A stretch of 64,000 bases of DNA. It comes from Aeromonas bestiarum. GTDB lineage: Bacteria; Pseudomonadota; Gammaproteobacteria; Enterobacterales; Aeromonadaceae. Below are positions 20,667-30,293 of the stretch, piece after piece; positions within the stretch are counted from its first letter, which is position 1, and the number at the start of each line of letters is the position of its first letter. The stretch lies in the NCBI RefSeq assembly GCF_000819745.1, contig NZ_CDDA01000012.1, forward strand, positions 186,001-250,000, written 5' to 3'. The notes beneath the pieces are model-generated. The model saw only the letters and a list, made by a program, of their open reading frames with translations, searched no databases and had not been told where the DNA came from. A program made the translations under genes and the position numbers.

Positions 20667-22457
20667 CTACTCGTGGTGCAAGGTGATGCAATCCAGGCCA
20701 CCGCTGCCCCTGAGCAGGGCCTCCGCCTGGTTCAATCCCTCCCTGTGGCTACTGGCCGCCTGACCCACGAAATAGGCGGTCAGCTCGGGCACCTCGCGTT
20801 TCAACCAGGCGCCGAAGGCCTGATTCAGGGGGGCTATGCTGGCGGCGTTGGTGATGTAGAAGGGTTGCTGCGCCGTGCCCATGATGCCGTTCATCCAGTT
20901 CACCGCCCGCTTGTTCACGCTGAAGGCGCCCGGGGTGGCGATGGGGGTCAGACCGGCATCGGTCAGCTGCTGCCGGATGAGGGCATGGATCTTGTGCCAG
21001 CGCTCGGTCTGTTGCCGCAGGTTGGTAAGCGTCTCTGTGAGGCCCTGGCGCTCGCTGTCGCTCAGGCTGCCGTCGCTGGTCAGTACCTGCTGGATCAGTG
21101 CCTCGCCGGCCGCAGGATCGTTGAACAGGATGCGGCCATCGGCCAGCGGGCGCATGGCCATGTCGAGGTGAAAACCGGGTTGGGCCAGGATCACCAGATC
21201 GCGCTCGGCCACCTTGAGCTCCTGCGCCACCAGGCGCTGGCTGATGGCCATCATGGCGAGGAAACGGCGGGTCTGCTCATCCAGCTCTACGCCGGTCAGC
21301 CCCTGGCGCTGGTAGCCGCCGGCCTGCAGCATGCGTCCCAGCCGGGTCAGGGTGGCGGCATCGGCCTGCAGCGTTTGCAGCTCGTTCTCTATCTGGTCAT
21401 CAGCAAAGTCAGAGTGGAGATCGGCGGTGACCACCAGGCTGGCGTAGTCCTGTTTCAGCTGAGCCAGCAGATCGAAGGAGGCCGGCAGCGCCTGGCCATG
21501 GAGCGCGCGATAGCGCTCGGCGATGAGGGCGCCCTGCTGCCGGCTCAGAAACATCCGCCCCTGTGCGGCCTGCCGGCTGTCCCAGTCCACTTGGTACTGC
21601 GCCAGCTCGGCCTTGGCGCGCGCGCTCCTGGCATATGCGTGGCGCTGCTCGGCGCTCAGATCCCGGGGCAGCAGGTTGGCTGCCTCCAGCAGTATGAGGT
21701 CAATCTCGGGATCATGGCCGTTCTGCACCGTATGGGGGCTGCCCAGCCACTCGCGCTCGATCAGCTGCAGGCGAAAGTCACCGTCGCGCTCCATGGTTTC
21801 CTGCCGGGTGGCGATGCGCTCCCGATCCAGCCGGCTGTGGTGCAGAGTGGTCTGCAGCAGAGCGTCGCGACCTATCAGGGCATAGGGAGCGCCGTCTGCG
21901 CGCTGGCCGGCCAGCATGTTGCCGCCATCTATGATGGAGAAGGTCGGGAGAAGCTCGCGCCCCTGTTCGCTGGCAAAGCGGTCGGCCTGGGCCAGCATGC
22001 CATCTGTCAGCCCCTGGGAGTCCTGGCTGCCCAGGCTGTGGTGCCCCTCCTGCTCGGCCTGCGGGCTCTCTGGGGTCAAGGCGGTGACGAAAGCGTGGTA
22101 TCTGCCCTTGTCGGCCAGCGGTGCCCGGGGGCGGAAGACGAGGGCGCCATCCCGTGACAGCCACATGTTGTCCTCGGTCCAGGTGTACATGTCGCCATGG
22201 GTGTTGACCGAGAATCCCTGCTGCCTGCCGATCTGCTCCAGCTCCGCCACCAGCTCGGGCTCGGTCTGAATTGGCAGATGGAGCTGGTGGATCCGGTTGC
22301 CCAGATCGTCCTGCGCCAGCTGGAAGGTGCGAGCGAGGGCGGGCGTTTCTGCTCCAGGGCCGGCCAGCGAGTCGTCCGGAAATATGATGGGGGCTGCCGT
22401 GACCGAATTGAGCCAGAAGAGGGTCGAGATGGCGAGCGCCACTCCGGTTTTACGCAT
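20667..22457 (-). CDS. Secreted pentein-fold protein, arginine deiminase-like
   Basis: A 596-aa protein with a Sec signal peptide (MRKTGVALAISTLFWLNSVTAA). Three segments match the guanidino-modifying superfamily: WTEDNMW (93-99) with IIDGGNMLAG (175-184), FHLDM (His430, Asp432) and the C-terminal GGLDCITLHHE with Cys590. In agmatine and arginine deiminases these positions hold the Asp/Glu, His and nucleophilic Cys. A helical insert of about 200 residues (roughly 207-400) separates the first and second motif. It may act on protein arginine or another guanidino compound in the periplasm; the substrate is unknown. It is transcribed alone, with a palindrome before the start. Confidence 0.6.
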   Translation of the reverse strand: MRKTGVALAISTLFWLNSVTAAPIIFPDDSLAGPGAETPALARTFQLAQDDLGNRIHQLHLPIQTEPELVAELEQIGRQQGFSVNTHGDMYTWTEDNMWLSRDGALVFRPRAPLADKGRYHAFVTALTPESPQAEQEGHHSLGSQDSQGLTDGMLAQADRFASEQGRELLPTFSIIDGGNMLAGQRADGAPYALIGRDALLQTTLHHSRLDRERIATRQETMERDGDFRLQLIEREWLGSPHTVQNGHDPEIDLILLEAANLLPRDLSAEQRHAYARSARAKAELAQYQVDWDSRQAAQGRMFLSRQQGALIAERYRALHGQALPASFDLLAQLKQDYASLVVTADLHSDFADDQIENELQTLQADAATLTRLGRMLQAGGYQRQGLTGVELDEQTRRFLAMMAISQRLVAQELKVAERDLVILAQPGFHLDMAMRPLADGRILFNDPAAGEALIQQVLTSDGSLSDSERQGLTETLTNLRQQTERWHKIHALIRQQLTDAGLTPIATPGAFSVNKRAVNWMNGIMGTAQQPFYITNAASIAPLNQAFGAWLKREVPELTAYFVGQAASSHREGLNQAEALLRGSGGLDCITLHHE

Positions 22458-22477
22458 GGTGTTTACCTTTTGTTATG

Positions 22478-22495
22478 GCGGGATACCTATCCCGC
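22478..22495 (-). promoter_or_regulatory. Palindrome upstream of the deiminase-like gene
   Basis: GCGGGATA-CC-TATCCCGC has two perfect 8-bp arms and lies 20 bp before the start codon. It could be an operator or a 5'UTR hairpin. Confidence 0.45.
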
Positions 22496-22881
22496 GAGCC
22501 TGAACGTCGGCGTGCAGTACAGTGCCGCACGCTTCGGATGGAAACCATAAGGAGTCAGCGAAGAACCACAAGGGCGCAAATCTGAATTGACTTTTAACCC
22601 TGACTAAACAGCGTTGAATATCGTCGTTTGATGATAAAGGAGTCGTTTTTGATGACGATTATTTCCAATAAAAACAGGGTGTTGAACTGTTTCAATTGTC
22701 GATGGCAAGACGAGGTCGGATATCGCCTGGCAAGGCTGTTCGGGCCTGAAAATGCGAAGTTTTTAAGTGAGTAAATCGCCGGGGCGCCTCGGCAGCCCAG
22801 GGCAAGGGGAATCATCAGGGGGTGAGGCGCAGGGGCCGCCCCCGCGTGGCGGAGGCTGGCGCCGAGCGATGGTCTTGCCCG
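22496..22881. other. Intergenic region, promoter of the deiminase-like gene
   Basis: The 386-bp gap is AT-rich in its middle (about 22590-22760), unlike the flanks, and should hold the promoter for the gene at 22457. A short minus-strand open frame here has no sequence character. No gene is assigned. Confidence 0.5.
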
Positions 22882-24495
22882 TTACTCGCTTGCCTGCATC
22901 AGCCAGACGGCGGCCTGATAGGGGGCGAAGGTGGTCGTGGGCGCATCCGGGTAGTTGCCCATCAGCAAGGTGGCGCCCCTCTCCACCAGCTCAAGATGGG
23001 GCATGGGCAAGGTGTCTGCGGTGAGATTGGCGAGCAGCAGCAGGGTATGCTGCTCTCCGCTCGCCGGATCCTGCCAGTGGCGGCGGTAGCTGATGCGCAG
23101 TGGATCGTCACCATCGAGCAGCTCGAAGTCGCCGTGGCGAATGACGGGGTGGGCCTTGCGCAATTCAATCAGCTGGCGATAGTAGTGAAACAGCGAGTCG
23201 GGGCGGGCCAGCTGCTCGGCGGCATTTATCTCGATGTGGTTGTCGTTGAGCGCGATCCAGGGGGGGGTTGTGCTGAAGCCCGCGTGAGGGGCGGCATCCC
23301 ACTGCATCGGGGTGCGGGCGTTGTCGCGGCCGATGGCATCCAGCCGTCGGCTCAGCTCGGCAGGAGCCAGCCCAGGCTGGCTGGCACTGTAGTGGATGGC
23401 CTCCACGTCGCGCAGCTCATCGGTTTGCCAGTGGCGGTTGGTCATGCCCAGCTCTTCCCCCTGATAGATGAAGGGGGTGCCCTGCATCATGTGCAGCACC
23501 AGGGCCCAGAGTTTGGCACTCGGCTCGCGCCACCTTGGCCTGTCGTCGCCAAAGCGGGAGACGGCGCGGGGCAGGTCGTGGTTATTGAGAAACAGGCTGT
23601 TCCAGCCCCGGTCGTGCAGCCCCTGCTGGTGGCGGGCCATGGCCCGCTTGAAGGCGAGAGGGTCAAAATGCGACGCCCACTTGTCCTGCCCCAGCCCCAG
23701 GTGTTCGAAGTTGAACACCATGCTGAACTCGCTGCCATTCGGGTTCGAATAGTGCTGCATGTGGGCGAGATCCGCCCCCCAGGTCTCACCGACCGTGATG
23801 ATCCCCTTGTTGCCGAAGCTGGCGGCGTTGAGCTCGCGGATATAGTCGTGCAGGCAGGGGCCGTTGCTCATGGCAAGGGGCGACCAGGTCTTGCTCACCA
23901 TGTCGATCACATCGAAGCGGAACCCCTTTATGCCCTTGGCCAGCCAGAAGTTGATCACCTCCGCCATTTCGGCGCGCACCGCCGGGTTGTCCCAGTCCAG
24001 ATCGGCCTGGCTTATGTCGAAGTTGTGCAGATAGTAGCGATCAAGCTCTGGCACATACTCCCAGCCGCTGCCGCCAAAGATGGACTCCACCGGGTGGACA
24101 TCGACAAAGGCCTGGTCCCTGAACACGTAGTAGTCCTGATAGCGGGGATCCCCCGCCAGCGCCTGCCTGAACCACGCGTGCTCGGTGGCTGTGTGGTTGG
24201 CGACGATATCCATCATGATGCCGATGCCGCGGGCGGCCGCATCGCTGATCAGCTGTTCCATCTCGGCCAGGGTGCCGAAGGCGGGGTCTATGGCGCGGTA
24301 GTCCGCCACGTCATAGCCATTGTCCCGCTTGGGGGAGCGATAGACAGGGGTGAGCCAGAGCAGGTCGACCCCCAGGGTCGCCAGATAGTCCAGGCGCTGG
24401 CGGATGCCCTTGATGTCGCCCATGCCGTCGCCGTCGCTGTCCTGAAAGCTCATGGGGTAGATCTGGTAAATCACGCAGGTGTCGAGAGGGGTCAT
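22882..24495 (-). CDS. GH13 alpha-glucosidase (oligo-1,6-glucosidase/TreC-like)
   Basis: A 537-aa cytosolic glycoside hydrolase family 13 enzyme. It begins CVIYQIYPMSFQDSDGDGMG and has GVDLLWLTPVYRSP, DIVANHTATEHAWF, GFRFDVIDMVS (Asp nucleophile), ITVGETWGA (Glu acid/base) and FLNNHDLPRAVSRFGDD (third Asp). These fit enzymes hydrolysing alpha-glucosides such as isomaltose, or trehalose 6-phosphate. No PTS or trehalose gene is adjacent, so substrate is not assigned. The start at 24495 is chosen because it aligns with the family N-terminus. Confidence 0.88.
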   Translation of the reverse strand: MTPLDTCVIYQIYPMSFQDSDGDGMGDIKGIRQRLDYLATLGVDLLWLTPVYRSPKRDNGYDVADYRAIDPAFGTLAEMEQLISDAAARGIGIMMDIVANHTATEHAWFRQALAGDPRYQDYYVFRDQAFVDVHPVESIFGGSGWEYVPELDRYYLHNFDISQADLDWDNPAVRAEMAEVINFWLAKGIKGFRFDVIDMVSKTWSPLAMSNGPCLHDYIRELNAASFGNKGIITVGETWGADLAHMQHYSNPNGSEFSMVFNFEHLGLGQDKWASHFDPLAFKRAMARHQQGLHDRGWNSLFLNNHDLPRAVSRFGDDRPRWREPSAKLWALVLHMMQGTPFIYQGEELGMTNRHWQTDELRDVEAIHYSASQPGLAPAELSRRLDAIGRDNARTPMQWDAAPHAGFSTTPPWIALNDNHIEINAAEQLARPDSLFHYYRQLIELRKAHPVIRHGDFELLDGDDPLRISYRRHWQDPASGEQHTLLLLANLTADTLPMPHLELVERGATLLMGNYPDAPTTTFAPYQAAVWLMQASE

Positions 24496-24683
24496 GGCGC
24501 GGGTCGGTTGGGGAAGGGGTAACCCCATTCTAGGCGCTCTGGGTTGCCCTCAACAGGGCGGGGGAGTGGCTGAAAAGGGTTCCATAAGTGACTTATTTTA
24601 AAAAGTGAGGGGAGGGTCACAATACCGCCATCCTGTGCCGAGGGAGGGATGGCGGCGCCTTGGTGCAAGCTGCTTCGGGCGTG

Positions 24684-25079
24684 TTATTGGGCGGCCCTGG
24701 CCGGTTCGCCGTGCTGCTCCTGCTGGCGCTCGGTCTGCGCCTCCAGCTCCTTGCCGAGGAAATAGTTCAGGAAGGTGCGGATCACCGCAATGATGGCGAG
24801 GCGGATCAGCTCCTCCTTGCTCGGCGCGACTGTGGTGGCCAGTATGTCGGCGGCGAGCTGGAACTCCAGCGCCAGAATGAGCCAGCTGCCAAAACAGAGG
24901 CGGATATGGGGGAAACCGGGGGCGTGATCCCGGACTCGTGCCGCCAGCCAGAGCGTCTTGCCAAGCCCTGTCACCACGCAAGCGATGGAGATGATCTCCA
25001 GCAGCAGCTGGAACAGCTCGACCCCGTGCATCATGCCCTCTTTCAGGCTCGCTATCTCAAACACGTTCGGCTTCTCCAC
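24684..25079 (-). CDS. DUF1622 membrane protein
   Basis: A 131-aa protein with three hydrophobic segments (LLLEIISIACVVTGLGKTLW, FGSWLILALEFQLAADIL, LIRLAIIAVIRTFLNYFLG) and a Glu/Gln-rich tail. The LxLEFQLAADI and IRTFLNYFL segments are typical of DUF1622, an inner-membrane family of unknown role. It is on the same strand as yqfB, 63 bases downstream of it. Confidence 0.8.
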   Translation of the reverse strand: MEKPNVFEIASLKEGMMHGVELFQLLLEIISIACVVTGLGKTLWLAARVRDHAPGFPHIRLCFGSWLILALEFQLAADILATTVAPSKEELIRLAIIAVIRTFLNYFLGKELEAQTERQQEQHGEPARAAQ

Positions 25080-25142
25080 GATTCAAAAGGAACACTATTA
25101 ACATATTGCTCGACCAGGGCCAAATCCGGTTCGGGTCATCAA

Positions 25143-25460
25143 TCAGGCAATCAGTTTGAATTCAATCACATAGAGTGGCGGCAGGGCAGGATAGATATCC
25201 CTGATCACCTGCTTGAGCTCGGGGAGGGTCATGTTCTCCTGGCGGGCGTGCTCGTCGCTCAGTTCATCGAAGGCGACCGCATTGACCGAGAGCACTTCTA
25301 TGGCGCCGAACGGCTGCTGCTCGGGGTTGGTGAAGAGTGAGAGCCGCTGGCCGGGCTGCCATTGAGCTTCGCTCTCGTCGCGTATGGTGATGGTCTTGCG
25401 GCCGGCCTGGATGTCGGCGACGAAGCGGCTGAAGAAGGTGAACTCGGGATAGGTAGACAT
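25143..25460 (-). CDS. yqfB: N4-acetylcytidine amidohydrolase (ASCH domain)
   Basis: A 105-aa ASCH-fold protein closely matching E. coli YqfB, which hydrolyses N4-acetylcytidine to cytidine. FFSRFVADIQAGRKTITIRD holds the conserved Lys-Thr pair, and ENMTLPELKQVIRDIYP and FYVIEFK-type residues end the chain. Length matches (E. coli 103 aa). The location between a Crp-type regulator and a DUF1622 gene does not itself hint at nucleoside salvage, although nucleoside genes lie just beyond. Confidence 0.9.
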   Translation of the reverse strand: MSTYPEFTFFSRFVADIQAGRKTITIRDESEAQWQPGQRLSLFTNPEQQPFGAIEVLSVNAVAFDELSDEHARQENMTLPELKQVIRDIYPALPPLYVIEFKLIA

Positions 25461-25494
25461 GGATGCTCCGATAGGGGTGAAGAGTGAATCGAGA

Positions 25495-26166
25495 TTAAAG
25501 GTCGAGATAGGCGCGCAGCCTGGCCAGATCGGCGATGGTGGGGCCGTCAGCGCCCTCGCACACTATCCCCTGTTCTACCAGCTCTTTGAGGGCGCGGCGG
25601 TAAACGCGTTCCGTGGTGCCAAAGCGCGCCGCCTCGTGGGAGCGCTTGCGCGAGCCCAGCATGGGGGTGCGCTGGCGCTCGCGCCACAGTTCAAAGGCGA
25701 TGTTGTAGGCGATGGGGTGCAGCAGGCGGCTGGTGGTGATGTCCAGGGTATCCAGATAGTCGCTGGCCAGGGCCGAGGCGAAGAACAGGGTCAGCTCGGG
25801 TTCGGCCAGCAGCCGCTGGGCCAGCTTGTGAGCACAGATGACGCTGGCATCCAGCTCTGTCTCTGCCACCACGCTCCACTGCACCGGGGTAGCGCTGAAG
25901 AACTCCATTTCGCCGAAGATCTGGCGCTGGCACGCTATCTCCCCAAGCTGAAACAGACGCCCCGAGTGCACGGCACTGTTGAGGGAGACCCGCCCCGTTT
26001 CCACCAGATAGAGGCATTCGCTCTGCTCCCCCTGGCGCATGATGGGCTCGCCCGGCAGGTAGCGGCGCAGAAACAGGGTGCAGGCCTCCAGCGCCGCGGC
26101 AAAGCGGGGTTCAAGCTGCTCAAGTTCGGCGTGAAAGCGACCGAGGGGATAGGGTTGTTGCTGCAT
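25495..26166 (-). CDS. Crp/Fnr-family transcription regulator
   Basis: A 223-aa protein with an N-terminal cyclic-nucleotide-binding-type beta barrel (FLRRYLPGEPIMRQGEQSECLYLVETGRVSL, FGEMEFFSATPVQW) and a C-terminal winged helix (HEAARFGTTERVYRRALKELVEQGIV). No Fnr-type Cys cluster is visible, and the cAMP-binding Arg-Ser motif of CRP is absent. It resembles YeiL-type regulators in layout. It follows the pnuC-phosphorylase pair on the same strand with a 162-bp gap, so it could control nucleoside uptake; that is inference. Confidence 0.8.
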   Translation of the reverse strand: MQQQPYPLGRFHAELEQLEPRFAAALEACTLFLRRYLPGEPIMRQGEQSECLYLVETGRVSLNSAVHSGRLFQLGEIACQRQIFGEMEFFSATPVQWSVVAETELDASVICAHKLAQRLLAEPELTLFFASALASDYLDTLDITTSRLLHPIAYNIAFELWRERQRTPMLGSRKRSHEAARFGTTERVYRRALKELVEQGIVCEGADGPTIADLARLRAYLDL

Positions 26167-26328
26167 GAGAAACCCGCGCGGGGGAACGAGGGCCATGAGG
26201 CTAGCAAGAGCGGGGGCCGTATGCCAGCGCCCGTGCCATCGAATGTGCCGGGCTTAACGTTTTGGCAGGGGCCGGCGGCGATGTCGGCCCCTGGGCTGAT
26301 TCAGATCCGGGTCTGGGGTGTGGCTGGT

Positions 26329-27054
26329 TTATTGCGCCAGTGCATGGAGCGCGGCGGCGATGGCCAGCCGCTCGCCGGCCATCATGGCCGCTTCTGCGCT
26401 GGCGTAGTCGCTTACCCCCTGCTGCACGTCCTGCTCGAAGGCCACCACGTTGCAGAGCACGGCGGCCACCCGCACCTTGCGCAGCCGACCGACAGTGAGC
26501 AGGGAGGCCGTCTCCATGTCTGCCCCCAGAACGCCGCGTTCGTGCCAGTAGCGGCACACCGCCTGCTCGTCATCCCGGTAGAAGCTGTCGTGGGAGCGCA
26601 CCAGGCCGTGCCAGTGAGGCTGGCCGCTGGCGGCGATATGGTCGAGCAGGGCGGCTTGCAGCCGAATGTCGGCGCAGGCGGGGTACTCGGGGGGCAGATA
26701 GGCCAGTGAGGCGCCATCGTGGCGCACGGCCCCCTCCACCACTATGAGATCACCCAGCGCCATCTCATGCTGCAGGGCGCCGGCGGAGCCGACCCTGACC
26801 AGCGCCCGGGCGCCCGCCTGCACCAGCTCCTCCAGCGCTATGACGGCGGAGGCGCCGCCGATGCCTGTGCTGCATACAGTGACGGGCAGCCCCTGATGAT
26901 GGCCGTTGATCAGGTGAAACTCCCGGTTCTGGCCGAGCGACTCGCACCCTTGCAGCTGACTGGCGATGCGATCGACCCGGGCCGGATCGCCGCACAGCAC
27001 CACCCGTTCGGCGATCTGGTCCGGGCGGCATTGCAGATGGGGCAGCAGGCTCAT
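26329..27054 (-). CDS. Nucleoside phosphorylase (Udp/DeoD-like)
   Basis: A 241-aa PNP/UDP-family phosphorylase. VVLCGDPARVDRIA, STGIGGASAVIALEEL and RVGSAGALQHEMALGDLIV form the phosphate and ribose sites, and GVLGADMETASLLTVG carries the Met-Glu pair that binds ribose. Length and motifs are closest to uridine phosphorylase. It overlaps the end of pnuC by four bases (ATGA), so they are co-translated, which suggests the real substrate may be nicotinamide riboside or a nucleoside linked to it. Confidence 0.82.
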   Translation of the reverse strand: MSLLPHLQCRPDQIAERVVLCGDPARVDRIASQLQGCESLGQNREFHLINGHHQGLPVTVCSTGIGGASAVIALEELVQAGARALVRVGSAGALQHEMALGDLIVVEGAVRHDGASLAYLPPEYPACADIRLQAALLDHIAASGQPHWHGLVRSHDSFYRDDEQAVCRYWHERGVLGADMETASLLTVGRLRKVRVAAVLCNVVAFEQDVQQGVSDYASAEAAMMAGERLAIAAALHALAQ

Positions 27055-27773
27055 GCGATCACTTCCTGCTGCGGGCGTTTGGCGGCCAGCATCCAGAGGC
27101 GGGTGCCGTTGGCGGCGATGAACAGCAGGATCAGGTACTCCAGCGACATGGCGTAGACGCCCTGGGCGGCATAGACGCCGATGCTGATGATGTTGATGAC
27201 CACCCAGAGGATCCAGTTCTCCACGTATTTGCGGGTCATCAGGATCTGGGCCACCACAGAGAGCACCGTCATGCTGGCATCCCAGAACGGGAAGGCGTCG
27301 GGGGAGGGCTCGGGAGTAGCCAGGCCGGCCCCGAACAGGTTGAGCAGGGCGACCGAGGTGCGTGCCAGGGTGGCGAATACGGGGTCGATAAACAGGGTCA
27401 GCAGGGCGATGGCCAGCACGCTCAGGGCGGCGGTCATCATCAGCTTGGACTTGCTCAGCCAGCGGATCTGCAGGCTGTCACCCTGCTCGTTGGCGGGGCG
27501 GGTCCAGGCGTACCAGCCGTAGACGTTGGCGCAGAAGAAGAACAGCTGCAGCATCAGCAGGCCGTAGAGCTGGATCTGGAAGAAGATGATGGCAAACAGG
27601 CTGACGTTGATGAGGCCGAACAGGTAGTTGATGGTCTTCTCCTGGCTGGCGAACCAGATGCAGGCCAAGCCGAACAGGGTGCCGATGGCTTCAATCCACG
27701 ACATGGCGTAACCGCCGCCCAGCGGTATGGTCACCAGGGTGTGATTGATGCTGAACCACTCGAATATGCTCAT
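27051..27773 (-). CDS. pnuC: Nicotinamide riboside transporter PnuC
   Basis: A 240-aa inner-membrane protein with about seven spans. WIEAIGTLFGLACIWFASQE and INYLFGLINVSLFAIIFFQ carry the typical NxxxG and QLYGLL features, followed by FFCANVYGWYAW and the C-terminal NWILWVVINIISIGVY. PnuC facilitates nicotinamide riboside uptake. A good Shine-Dalgarno (AAAGGAAA) precedes the ATG. It heads a two-gene unit with a nucleoside phosphorylase. Confidence 0.9.
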   Translation of the reverse strand: MSIFEWFSINHTLVTIPLGGGYAMSWIEAIGTLFGLACIWFASQEKTINYLFGLINVSLFAIIFFQIQLYGLLMLQLFFFCANVYGWYAWTRPANEQGDSLQIRWLSKSKLMMTAALSVLAIALLTLFIDPVFATLARTSVALLNLFGAGLATPEPSPDAFPFWDASMTVLSVVAQILMTRKYVENWILWVVINIISIGVYAAQGVYAMSLEYLILLFIAANGTRLWMLAAKRPQQEVIA

Positions 27774-28070
27774 TTTCGTTTCCTTTGAAAATTTGGAAGA
27801 AGGGGGGTTATCGGAACGGACCTATTCTAGGGGCTGCGCGGGGGCCAACGCAGGACTTTTGTCCGAGCCGGCCTGAGCCACATCAAAGAATGGATAAAGG
27901 GTGGTGGTAAAGGCTCGCCATTTTTTGCGGACCGCAGGGGGCCTCGATATGCGATGATGGCCCTTGCCCTTTATTGATATGTAACAAACCGGGGCAGAAC
28001 AAGCTGTGGTCTGATGGAGTCCGCCATTTCACCCATTGTGCAGTGGCGGACATGAACGAAAGGAGCAAGT

Positions 28071-29903
28071 GTGAATTCCGAACTGATCTGGGTCCTCTGC
28101 ATGCTGGTGGGCGCCATCTATCTGTTTATTACCAACAAGGTACGCATGGACGTAGTCGCCTTGTTGATCATCATATTGTTTGTGCTGAGCGGCACCCTGA
28201 CCCTGCCGGAGGCGCTGGCGGGGTTCAGCGATCCCAACGTCATTCTGATCGCCGCCCTGTTCGTGGTGGGGGAGGGGCTGGTGCGCACCGGTATCGCCTA
28301 TCAGGTGGGGGACATGCTGGTGAAGGTGGCGGGCAGCAGCGAGATCCGCATGCTGGTGCTGCTGATGGTGGCTGTCTCCCTGCTGGGGGCCGTGATGAGC
28401 AGCACAGGGGTGGTGGCCATCTTCATCCCTGTGGTGCTGAGCGTGGCGAACCGGATGGGGATCCCGGCCGGTCGCCTGATGATGCCGCTCGGCTTTGCCG
28501 GCCTCATCAGCGGCATGATGACGCTGGTGGCAACGCCGCCCAACATGGTGGTCAACAGTGAGCTGATGCGCCATGGCATCCAGGGTTTCGGCTTCTTCGG
28601 GTTCACCCCCATGGGGCTGATCATCCTGGTGATGGGCATCATCTACATGCTGCTGATGCGGGGCTCCCTGGTGCGTGAAGGGGAGGAGGGAAAAGGCAAG
28701 CAGGCGGGGCGCAGCACAATGCGCGACCTCATCCGCGATTACCGGCTGGCCGGGCGGGCCCGCCGGCTGGCGATCCGGTCCGACTCCCCCCTGATAGGCC
28801 AGACCCTGGACGAGTTGCAATTGCGGGCCCGTTATGGTGCCAACGTCATCGGGGTGGAGCGCTGGCGCAAGTTTCGGCGGGTGATGGTGACCGTCTCCGG
28901 CGTCACCGAGTTCCAGGCCAAGGACGTGCTGCTGATCGACATGTCCGACCCCGAGGTGGATGTGCGAGAGTTCTGCAGCGAGGCACGGCTAGAGCCCATG
29001 ATACTGCGTGGGGAGTATTTCTCCGATCAGGCGCGGGAGGTGGGCATGGCCGAGGTGTCGCTCATCCCCGAATCCCGCCTGCTGGGCAAGAGCATTCGCG
29101 AGGTGGCCTTTCGCTCCCACTACGGTCTGAGCGTGGTGGGGATCCGCCGTGACGGCGAGGCGCTGACCGGCAAGCTGGTGGATGACCCCTTGCAGATGGG
29201 CGACTCCCTGCTGGTGGTGGGCAACTGGAGCCTGATCCGCCTGCTGCAGACCCACAGCCGTGACTTCCTGTTGCTGGGCCTGCCCGCCGAGGTGGACGAG
29301 ATGGCGCCGGCTCGCAGCCAGGCCATCCACGCCCTTATCTGTCTCGGGGTCATGGTGGTGCTGATGGTGACGGATCCCGTACCCAACGTCATCGCGGCGC
29401 TGGTGGCCTGCCTGCTGATGGGCAAGTTCCGCTGCATCGACATGGAGAGTGCCTACAAGTCCATCCACTGGCCCACCCTGATCCTGATCGTCGGCATGCT
29501 GCCCTTTGCCCTGGCGCTGCAGAAGACCGGCGGGGTGGACCTGATTGTCGGCGGTCTGATCGCGGCCGTCGGTGAGATGGGCCCTCGCGTGATGCTGGCC
29601 AGCCTGTTTGCCCTGTGCGCCCTGATCGGGCTCTTCATCTCCAATACCGCGACGGCTGTGCTGATGGCACCCATTGCGCTGGGAACGGCCCAGCAGATGG
29701 GGATCTCCCCCTATCCCTTTGCCATGACCATCGCCATCGCGGCCTCGGCGGCCTTCATGACGCCGGTCTCGTCACCGGTCAATACTCTGGTGCTTGGGCC
29801 CGGCAATTACAAGTTCGTGGATTTCGTGCGCATTGGCGTGCCCTTCACCCTGCTGGTGATGGTGGTGAGCGTCATCGCCATCCCCTGGTTCTTCCCGTTC
29901 TGA
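28071..29903 (+). CDS. yfbS: YfbS-like SLC13/DASS transporter with RCK_C domains
   Basis: A 610-aa inner-membrane protein, the same length as E. coli YfbS and closely similar throughout. Two hydrophobic halves ([20 protein letters not shown], then [14 protein letters not shown] and [15 protein letters not shown]) flank two TrkA-C/RCK_C domains (about residues 215-395, e.g. [20 protein letters not shown]). The family is related to sodium/dicarboxylate carriers; the substrate of YfbS is not settled. It starts with GTG preceded by AAGGAG. It is divergent from pnuC across a 297-bp gap that must hold both promoters. Confidence 0.9.
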   Translation: MNSELIWVLCMLVGAIYLFITNKVRMDVVALLIIILFVLSGTLTLPEALAGFSDPNVILIAALFVVGEGLVRTGIAYQVGDMLVKVAGSSEIRMLVLLMVAVSLLGAVMSSTGVVAIFIPVVLSVANRMGIPAGRLMMPLGFAGLISGMMTLVATPPNMVVNSELMRHGIQGFGFFGFTPMGLIILVMGIIYMLLMRGSLVREGEEGKGKQAGRSTMRDLIRDYRLAGRARRLAIRSDSPLIGQTLDELQLRARYGANVIGVERWRKFRRVMVTVSGVTEFQAKDVLLIDMSDPEVDVREFCSEARLEPMILRGEYFSDQAREVGMAEVSLIPESRLLGKSIREVAFRSHYGLSVVGIRRDGEALTGKLVDDPLQMGDSLLVVGNWSLIRLLQTHSRDFLLLGLPAEVDEMAPARSQAIHALICLGVMVVLMVTDPVPNVIAALVACLLMGKFRCIDMESAYKSIHWPTLILIVGMLPFALALQKTGGVDLIVGGLIAAVGEMGPRVMLASLFALCALIGLFISNTATAVLMAPIALGTAQQMGISPYPFAMTIAIAASAAFMTPVSSPVNTLVLGPGNYKFVDFVRIGVPFTLLVMVVSVIAIPWFFPF

Positions 29904-29930
29904 CTGGTTTGATTCAGGGAAAAGAGAGAC

Positions 29931-29954
29931 AAGCGGCCTGCGGGCCGCTTTTTT
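29931..29954 (+). terminator. Intrinsic terminator after yfbS
   Basis: Stem AGCGGCC/GGCCGCT (about 29932-29949) with a short loop and six T, 28 bases after the stop. Confidence 0.9.
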
Positions 29955-30088
29955 GTCGCTCCGCATGAGCCTGGGTGGCAGCAGAGCGAGAGGGAAGTGA
30001 GGCAGAGATAGGTTGGCAAGGGGGATAGAGGGCGAAAAACGGGCACAAAAAAACCAGCCTGAGCTGGTCTGTTTGGTACTGCTATTAA

Positions 30089-30172
30089 TGGTGCGGAAGG
30101 AGAGACTCGAACTCTCACGCCTAGGGCGCCAGAACCTAAATCTGGTGCGTCTACCAATTTCGCCACTTCCGC
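30089..30172 (-). tRNA. tRNA-Leu (UAG)
   Basis: 84 bases including encoded CCA. The acceptor GCGGAAG pairs with CTTCCGC, there is a long variable arm, and loop TTTAGGT gives anticodon UAG. It is the last gene of the minus-strand tRNA operon. Confidence 0.95.
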
Positions 30173-30180
30173 AATATTAA

Positions 30181-30257
30181 TGGTGGCTATGACGGGATTC
30201 GAACCTGTGACCCTCGCATTATGAGTGCGATGCTCTAACCAACTGAGCTACATAGCC
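30181..30257 (-). tRNA. tRNA-Met (CAU), elongator type
   Basis: 77 bases with CCA, starting GGCTATGTAGCTCAGTTGG and with anticodon loop CTCATAA. It has the G-C first pair and body of E. coli metT/metU rather than the initiator. Confidence 0.92.
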
Positions 30258-30293
30258 GTCTTGTCACCAATATCATTGCTGACAAGTCAAAAA

